38,466 bases of DNA, taken from NCBI GenBank assembly GCA_963575745.1, contig CAUYUJ010006276.1, positions 15,001 to 53,466 on the forward strand. Direction: 5' to 3'. Each line of letters begins with the position of its first letter. Within the stretch, counting starts at the first letter, position 1. This stretch comes from Prorocentrum cordatum. Its lineage: Eukaryota > Sar > Dinophyceae > Prorocentrales > Prorocentraceae. The notes beneath the pieces are model-generated. The model saw nothing but the letters and a program-made list of their open reading frames with translations. It was not told the DNA's origin and did not search any database. Shown here in pieces: positions 33,861-38,466 of this stretch. Position numbers and translations under genes: made by a program.

Positions 33861-35702
33861 ACTGGTCGCCCTCGAACGGGTGAGGCGATGGGATGGTCCA
33901 CCCCGTTGCTTCTTGTACTCCCCATCCTGCTTCCAGCAGGTGCAGAACCACGGCCGACAAAGGGCCGCGAACATGACGAGAACGCTGCTCTGGAGGTAAG
34001 TGCATCATGTGCTGGGAAACTGAAGTCCAAGCCTGCTGGATGCCCTTCCTCATGTCAGGATGCTCGCGCCACGATCGCAACCAGAGATCTAAACATTCCA
34101 CAGGTAGTTTGATGCCAGGGTCGTGATCACCTGCACGTAGCGCCAAGAGGGTGGTGAGGCACCTTCCTTTTGTCGCCGCAGCGCAGGACATGCCAAGCTT
34201 CCGCCTGGCTTGGGTCATGCGCGCACCAAACGTACCAAAAATCTGATGGCCGTAAACACCTGTTGCTTGTGAACCTTGTTTTTCCAACCGTCGCGTGATG
34301 GAATACTTCTTTGACGTAAAAGCAAAACGTCGGATCTTAGCACTCATACCCTTGCTTTTCTCGTCACGTTTAGCCCGCGTCTGCCGTGCCAACCGTGCGC
34401 CACAAGAGAGATCCACACCAAGATATCCAGCCTGCAACTTAGGAAGTACTGTAAAACCTGCACGTTGCACTGCCCGTGAAATCCACTCAGCATCTTGCAG
34501 CTTGGTGCAGACGATGACGGACTTGGGCGAGACGGCCAACTTCTGTGCCTTCAGTGCCCTGCAGGTGGCAATCAAACATGCTGCCATCTTGATGCGAAGA
34601 TCTTTTCTCGAGCCTCCCATAAACTGCGATAAATCGCCGATCCAAATACGATGGCTAAGCCTCGGGTGGGCCATCGTGATCTTGGAGAGGACATGGTGCG
34701 TCAGGCATCGCCCGAAGCGAGTCCCAGAGCGGAGGCCCTGGACTATGCTCCGAGTAGGTTGGAATGGCTGAGAAAAGGCTCCCAGCTGTCCCAACGTGCG
34801 CATGGCGACGCACATCAGCAGTTCCAATTGAAGAACTCGAGCTGGAAAGGACAGATTGAGAGCACAACGTGCGAGACCTGGCCATTCTATGGAATCGTAG
34901 AACGACTGGATGTCCATCAATCCATCTGCGCAAGGTATCTTCAACTGATGCGATACTTTCTCTTGTACCGCGCGTACGAAGGCTTCTCTCAAACTGGAAT
35001 TGCCGCGTATAGCCGCATCCCAGTGCTGCTCGGTGGAAGTAGACCATGTACGTACAAGAGGTTCTCGTACCATGCTCCATACTCGCCCAAGCATTGCCAC
35101 TAATCCGATTATTCGATCTCCCGAAACCTTTTTCGGCAACATCCGACCGATGATAAGTAAAACTTGTCCTGGCCAACACCCGTATTGTTCACAAGCTTCG
35201 AAAAGGATTGCAAGTTTTGCCAATGCCGAATCAGGTAATCTTTCGAAGTCCGTGGGGGTCATCATATCAACTCCAAGGCCGGCCTTGGCTTTCATCTGTC
35301 GAAGCGCTCGTCGAATATCTGAGACCGAAATCATGGGCAAAACCTCGTCCACCGCCACTTGGTGAACAGAATGAAATGTATTCAGAACCTCTTCTTCATT
35401 CAAGACCGACGGCGACCAAAGAGAATGCCAGTGCTTCGACTTCGCGTCGATGATATCCTTGGGATGGTATAACACTTGGTCGCCATGTTCATAATCAAGC
35501 CCTGGAAGTGCCTGCCCGTGAAGAGACTTATGCAAGGTACCTAAGGACTCCGACTGCACGAAGAACTCCTTGAATTCCGCAATCGAATCGCTGACTGCTC
35601 GTCTCTGTGCACGGTTCATGACACGACGTGAGATATTCTCATAACTCTGCAAAACTGGAAGAGAGCAGGTGCCAGCTGTCCTGATGATCGTGATCCACTC
35701 GT
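33861..35702 (-). CDS. LINE polyprotein, 5' part: reverse transcriptase with altered catalytic motif
   Basis: About 614 residues, open throughout, starting DEWITIIRTAGTC with no own ATG. RT blocks in order: MKAKAGLGVDMMTPTDF; MLPKKVSGDRIIGLVAMLGR (usual LPKxxGxRPIxL); motif A GLMDIQSFYDSIEW (catalytic Asp present); motif B TRSIVQGLRSGTRFGR; motif C RIWIGDLSQFMGG, where Y-x-D-D is expected, so the first Asp is Gly (codon at 34636-34638, GGC; GAC would be one base away); then YLGVDLSCGARLAR. The protein continues across the copia insertion into the RNase H half. The Pro/Ser/Leu run before DEWI is the (TCC)n tract read as protein and is not part of the element. Confidence 0.85.
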
Positions 35703-35705
35703 CCG

Positions 35706-35975
35706 GAGGAGGAGGAGGGAGGAGGGAGGAGGGAGGAGGGAGGAGGAGGAGGAGGAGGAGGAGGAGGAGGAGGGTGGAGGGAGGAGGGAGGGAGGATGAG
35801 GAGGAGGAGGAGGGAGGGGAGGAGGAGGAGGAGGAGGAAGGGAGGGAGGGAGGAGGAGGAGGGAAGGAGATGTAGGAGGGAGGGGAGGGGAGGAGGAGGA
35901 GGATGGAGGGAGGAGGAGGAGGGAGGAGGGAGGAGGGAGGAGGAGGAGGAGGAGGAGGAGGAGGAGGAGGAGGAG
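35706..35975 (+). repeat. (GGA)n tract at the LINE 5' break
   Basis: 270 bp of GGA/GGGA, pyrimidine-rich on the LINE's strand. It ends in GGACCAGTGCAAACCC, the same junction as at 37190, so this tract belongs to the duplicated block and the LINE broke off within or beside it. Confidence 0.9.
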
Positions 35976-36760
35976 CAGGAGGACCAGTGCAAACCCAAGA
36001 GTCTTCAACGATGGTGGAATAAGCCCTCCCTCCAAGCTCCCTGTTCATGGTCCTCAGACAACGGCCCATGTCCATTGAGGGAACTGTCTCGCTGGCGGAC
36101 AACCGCTTGAAGACCCTGAAGCATGCCAACAAAATGGTCTCGGGATTCCAACGCCGCGGATCAGTATGAGTGTTGCGTCTTGGCGATCCTGAATCGTGCC
36201 AGAAGACCGTTCTTAGGACGTCAACACCGCGAGCCAGCGTAACTGTTGCACCCCCGTAATTCTAAACCCATCCAAAGCATCATGTCTGGTACGCTGATCA
36301 TGGGAACCCGTGAAACTCTTGCAACGCGTAAAAACGGATGTGCCCCGCGCTAAGACGATAGCCACAGTTTGAAAAGGAGCCGCTTTCAATCCGCGAAACC
36401 CGTGCAATTGTTTAGAACGAATGCACGCTGCGCTAAGGTGAGATACCGTTTTCCAAAAGGGACCGCATTACGTCCGCGAGATTATTGCAACCGTTTGAAA
36501 CGAATACACGCGGCGCTAAGGCGAGAGCCACAGTTTGAAAACCGTTCGCCCTCAACCCGCGAAACCCTTGCAAATGTTTAAATAGAATGTGCGCCGCGCT
36601 AAGGCGAGAACCGCATGTTGAAAGCGATCCGCCCTTCATGTGAAATTCTTGCCAATGTTTGACCTTCAGTGTCAATATTGGTGAGGCAGTCTCAGGCGAA
36701 ATTCCCAGCCCGCTGTAGAAACGGGCCTCGGGGTGCGACAGAGAGAAGTTATGCACAAGG
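35976..36760 (+). repeat. repeat block A with four 83-bp units
   Basis: It opens GGACCAGTGCAAACCC, then CCTCCCTCCAAGCT, and later holds units with GCGCTAAG at 36347, 36430, 36513 and 36596 (spacing exactly 83). Each unit has GAGAGCCACAGTTTGAAAA, CCGC..TC and CGAAACTCTTGCAA. It ends with TGAGGCAGTCTCAGGCGAAA and GGGGTGCGACAG. No coding capacity. Confidence 0.85.
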
Positions 36761-36769
36761 AGAATGAAT

Positions 36770-37190
36770 GAAGGTGGAGGAGGAGGAGGTAGGAGGAGAG
36801 GAGGAGAAAGGAGGTGAGAGGAGGGGGGAGGGAGGAGAGAGGAGAGGAGGGAGGGAGGAGAGGGGAGGAGGATAGGAGGAGAGGAGGATGGAGGAGGCGG
36901 AGGAGGCGGGATATAGGAATAGGGACGGGATAGGGGTGGGGATGGGGGGGGGATGGGGAAGGGGATGGGGATGGGATAGGGATAGGGGTAGGGATAGGGA
37001 TGGGGATGGGGACGGGGATGAGGATGGGGACGGGGATGGGGATGGGGGTGGGGATGGCGATGGCGATGGCGATGGCGATGGCGATGGCGATGGCAATGGC
37101 GATGGGGATGGGGATAGGGATAGGGATAGGGATAGGAATAGGGAGGAGGGGGAGGAGGAGGAGGAGGAGGAGGAGGAGGAGGAGGAGGAG
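36770..37190 (+). repeat. (GGA)n and evolving hexanucleotide array
   Basis: 36770-36905 is GGA-rich. 36906-37140 is a six-base array passing through GGGATA, GGGGAT and GGCGAT versions in blocks. 37141-37190 is pure GGA. The G runs give strong G-quadruplex potential. Confidence 0.9.
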
Positions 37191-37790
37191 GACCAGTACA
37201 AACCCAGAACCCAGAACCCCGGACCCAGTGCAAAACCAGTGTAAACCCTCCCTCCAAGCTTCCTCGTCACCAGGCCCCTGCACGGGGACACTTCCACTGA
37301 GGGGAGTGCCCTGTTGGGAGACAACCGCTTCGCGGTCCTGAAGCGTACCAAACCATTTAAGCCACGAGTCATTGTGATTGTTTCGTCTTGGCGGCCCAGA
37401 AGCGTGGCACGTAAACACCGCGAATCAACATAATTGTTGTGTTCGTACAATCTGGAATCGTTCCCAAACGCAACTTCTGGTACGTTTACCATGGGAGCCA
37501 GCGAAACTCTCGCAAATGTTGAAGACGAATGCGCGCTGCGCTAAGGCAAAAGCCACAGTTTGAAAACGGACCGCCCGCAATCCGTGAAACTCTTGCATGT
37601 TTTGAGACGTTTGCACGCGGCGCTAAGGCGAGAGCCACATGGTGAAAACGGCCCGCTGTCAAACCCTGAAACTCTTGCATGTGCTTAAGACGAACGTGCG
37701 CGGCGCTGAGGCGAAAGCCATATTTTGAAAAAGACCCTCCCTCCACCCGTGAAACTCCTGTAAGTTTTGCCCAACCATCCTGTGGTGCTG
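37191..37790 (+). repeat. repeat block B, paralogue of block A
   Basis: It opens GGACCAGTACAAACCC and repeats block A's order: CCCTCCCTCCAAGCTT, GGAGACAACCGCTTC, TTTCGTCTTGGCGG, TTCTGGTACGTTTACCATGG, then 83-bp units with GCGCTAAG at 37538, 37620 and GCGCTGAG at 37703. Offset from block A is about 1.2 kb. Confidence 0.85.
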
Positions 37791-37869
37791 GGCCTTCGTT
37801 TTGAATAGATTGCTCCCCGCGTTCCCCTCTCCTCCTCCCCCTCCGCCCTCCTCCCATCTCCGTGCCCCA

Positions 37870-38210
37870 TGTCGGCACAGCCCTCACACGCTTCGTGGCC
37901 TCAAAGGGAGCTCCACTGAAGGCACCAGCGGCAGGGTCCGCATGGCGGCCCCGCACCAGATTCAGCATATCCTTCTCACGCGTCGTGGCCACATTGGGAG
38001 CTCCACCGAAGGCGCCAGCGGCAGGGTCCGCATGGCGGCCCCGCACCAACTTCGGCACACCGCTCAGACGCTTCGTGGCCCCGTGGGGAGCTCCACCAGA
38101 GGCACCAGCGGCAGGGTCCGCATGGTGGCCCCAAGAAGACCTCCATCGAAGGCACCGGCGGCAGGGTCCGCATGGCGGCTCCGCATCCATTTCGGCACAC
38201 CCCTCACGCG
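37870..38210 (-). repeat. 90-bp minisatellite, reverse orientation of the 4.4-kb array
   Basis: GGGTCCGCATGGCGGCCCCG occurs near 37936, 38026, 38116 and 38166 (spacing 90, 90, 50). On the minus strand it is the same unit as at 4431-4840 (CCATGCGAACCCT, GGTGGAGCTCC). Confidence 0.9.
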
Positions 38211-38466
38211 TTTCGCGTCCCCGTTGGGATCTGCCCCTGATTCTTCCCACCTGCTGTGCGGCGCTCGCACCCGCATACGGCTGGGTCCTTCGCCTGGACA
38301 ACTTAGGACAACCGTGCGCGGCGCTAAAGCGAGAGCTTTATTTCGGAAGCGACCCGCCCTCCATTGATGGAACTGTCGCTAATTTTCAGTCTCAGGGCCA
38401 TGAACGGTGAGGAAGTCTTAGGCAGAATGCCCGGCCCGCCCCGATTGGTTGCGGGGTGCGACAGGG
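38211..38466 (+). repeat. repeat block C, partial
   Basis: It holds one 83-bp-type unit (GCGCGGCGCTAAAGCGAGAG near 38315) and the terminal motif GGTGAGGAAGTCTTAGGCAG with GGGGTGCGACAG, as at the end of block A. Cut by the window end. Confidence 0.7.

Larger units (their letters stand above)
22004..35702 (-). mobile_element. LINE, 5'-truncated, split by the copia element
   Basis: Two minus-strand coding blocks, RT at 33861-35702 and RNase H plus zinc-rich tail at 22004-23626, flank the copia element. Removing 23627-33860 and one ACTG joins them in frame as EGDQ-WRFDD with no stop. No endonuclease domain is seen: homology stops abruptly at 35702 against a (GGA)n tract, as in a 5'-truncated LINE. 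Confidence 0.85.

Noticed and set aside
35703-36132. Pro/Ser/Leu N-terminal extension of the minus-strand RT frame
   Set aside because: It is the (TCC)n tract and block A read as protein; RT homology begins at DEWITII.
36906-37140. Telomeric repeat
   Set aside because: Units are GGGATA, GGGGAT and GGCGAT, not TTTAGGG, and the array is short and internal.

Overview
The window reads as nuclear DNA of a dinoflagellate; the species cannot be told from it. Four observations support this. (1) Pentatricopeptide (PPR) segments carry the SYNAAISACEKG-type repeat that is very common in dinoflagellates. (2) Two genes are split by introns with GC, GA or GT 5' ends, several of them flanked by short direct repeats. 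(3) A LINE carries an RT, an RNase H and a dinoflagellate-type zinc-rich tail, and a Ty1/copia element resembles those known from dinoflagellates. (4) The DNA is GC-rich and filled with strand-specific (TCC)n tracts and foldback repeats. I see no bacterial, organellar, rRNA or tRNA gene. A 100-base assembly gap lies at 5867-5966.

Layout. 1-2330: repeats and unassigned DNA. 2330-5218 (+): a five-exon class I SAM-dependent methyltransferase gene whose introns hold MITE-like elements and an 89-bp minisatellite. 5219-7500: (CCA)n, the gap, a 10-bp periodic repeat and a 162-bp tandem repeat. 7900-12940 (+): PPR segments separated by microsatellites and a foldback element, with a stop codon and a frameshift in the array. 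12950-17410: microsatellites, 69-bp repeats, eight approximately 37-44-bp palindromes, a 46-bp perfect palindrome and a foldback element. 17650-18590 (+): a decayed LINE 3' end. 19208-21925 (+): a five-exon metallophosphoesterase (MPPED/UPF0046-like) gene with a MITE inserted in exon 4 and a 603-bp (TCC)n intron. 22004-35702 (-): a 5'-truncated LINE split by a complete Ty1/copia element at 23627-33860 (+). 35702-38466: duplicated blocks of (GGA)n, 83-bp repeats and 90-bp repeats, the same families that appear in inverted orientation near the left end.

The best-supported story is layered insertion. A LINE inserted next to, or inside, the 3' end of the metallophosphoesterase gene. A copia element then inserted in the LINE ORF, duplicating ACTG; taking out the element and one ACTG joins the two LINE halves in frame. 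The copia LTRs (143 bp, 2 differences) contain a sequence very like the dinoflagellate spliced leader. Its pol ORF carries a methyltransferase-like domain, and a second ORF with a signal-like N-terminus overlaps it in another frame. Several catalytic residues are changed in both elements, so these copies look non-autonomous. All functions are from reading the sequence; no database search was run.
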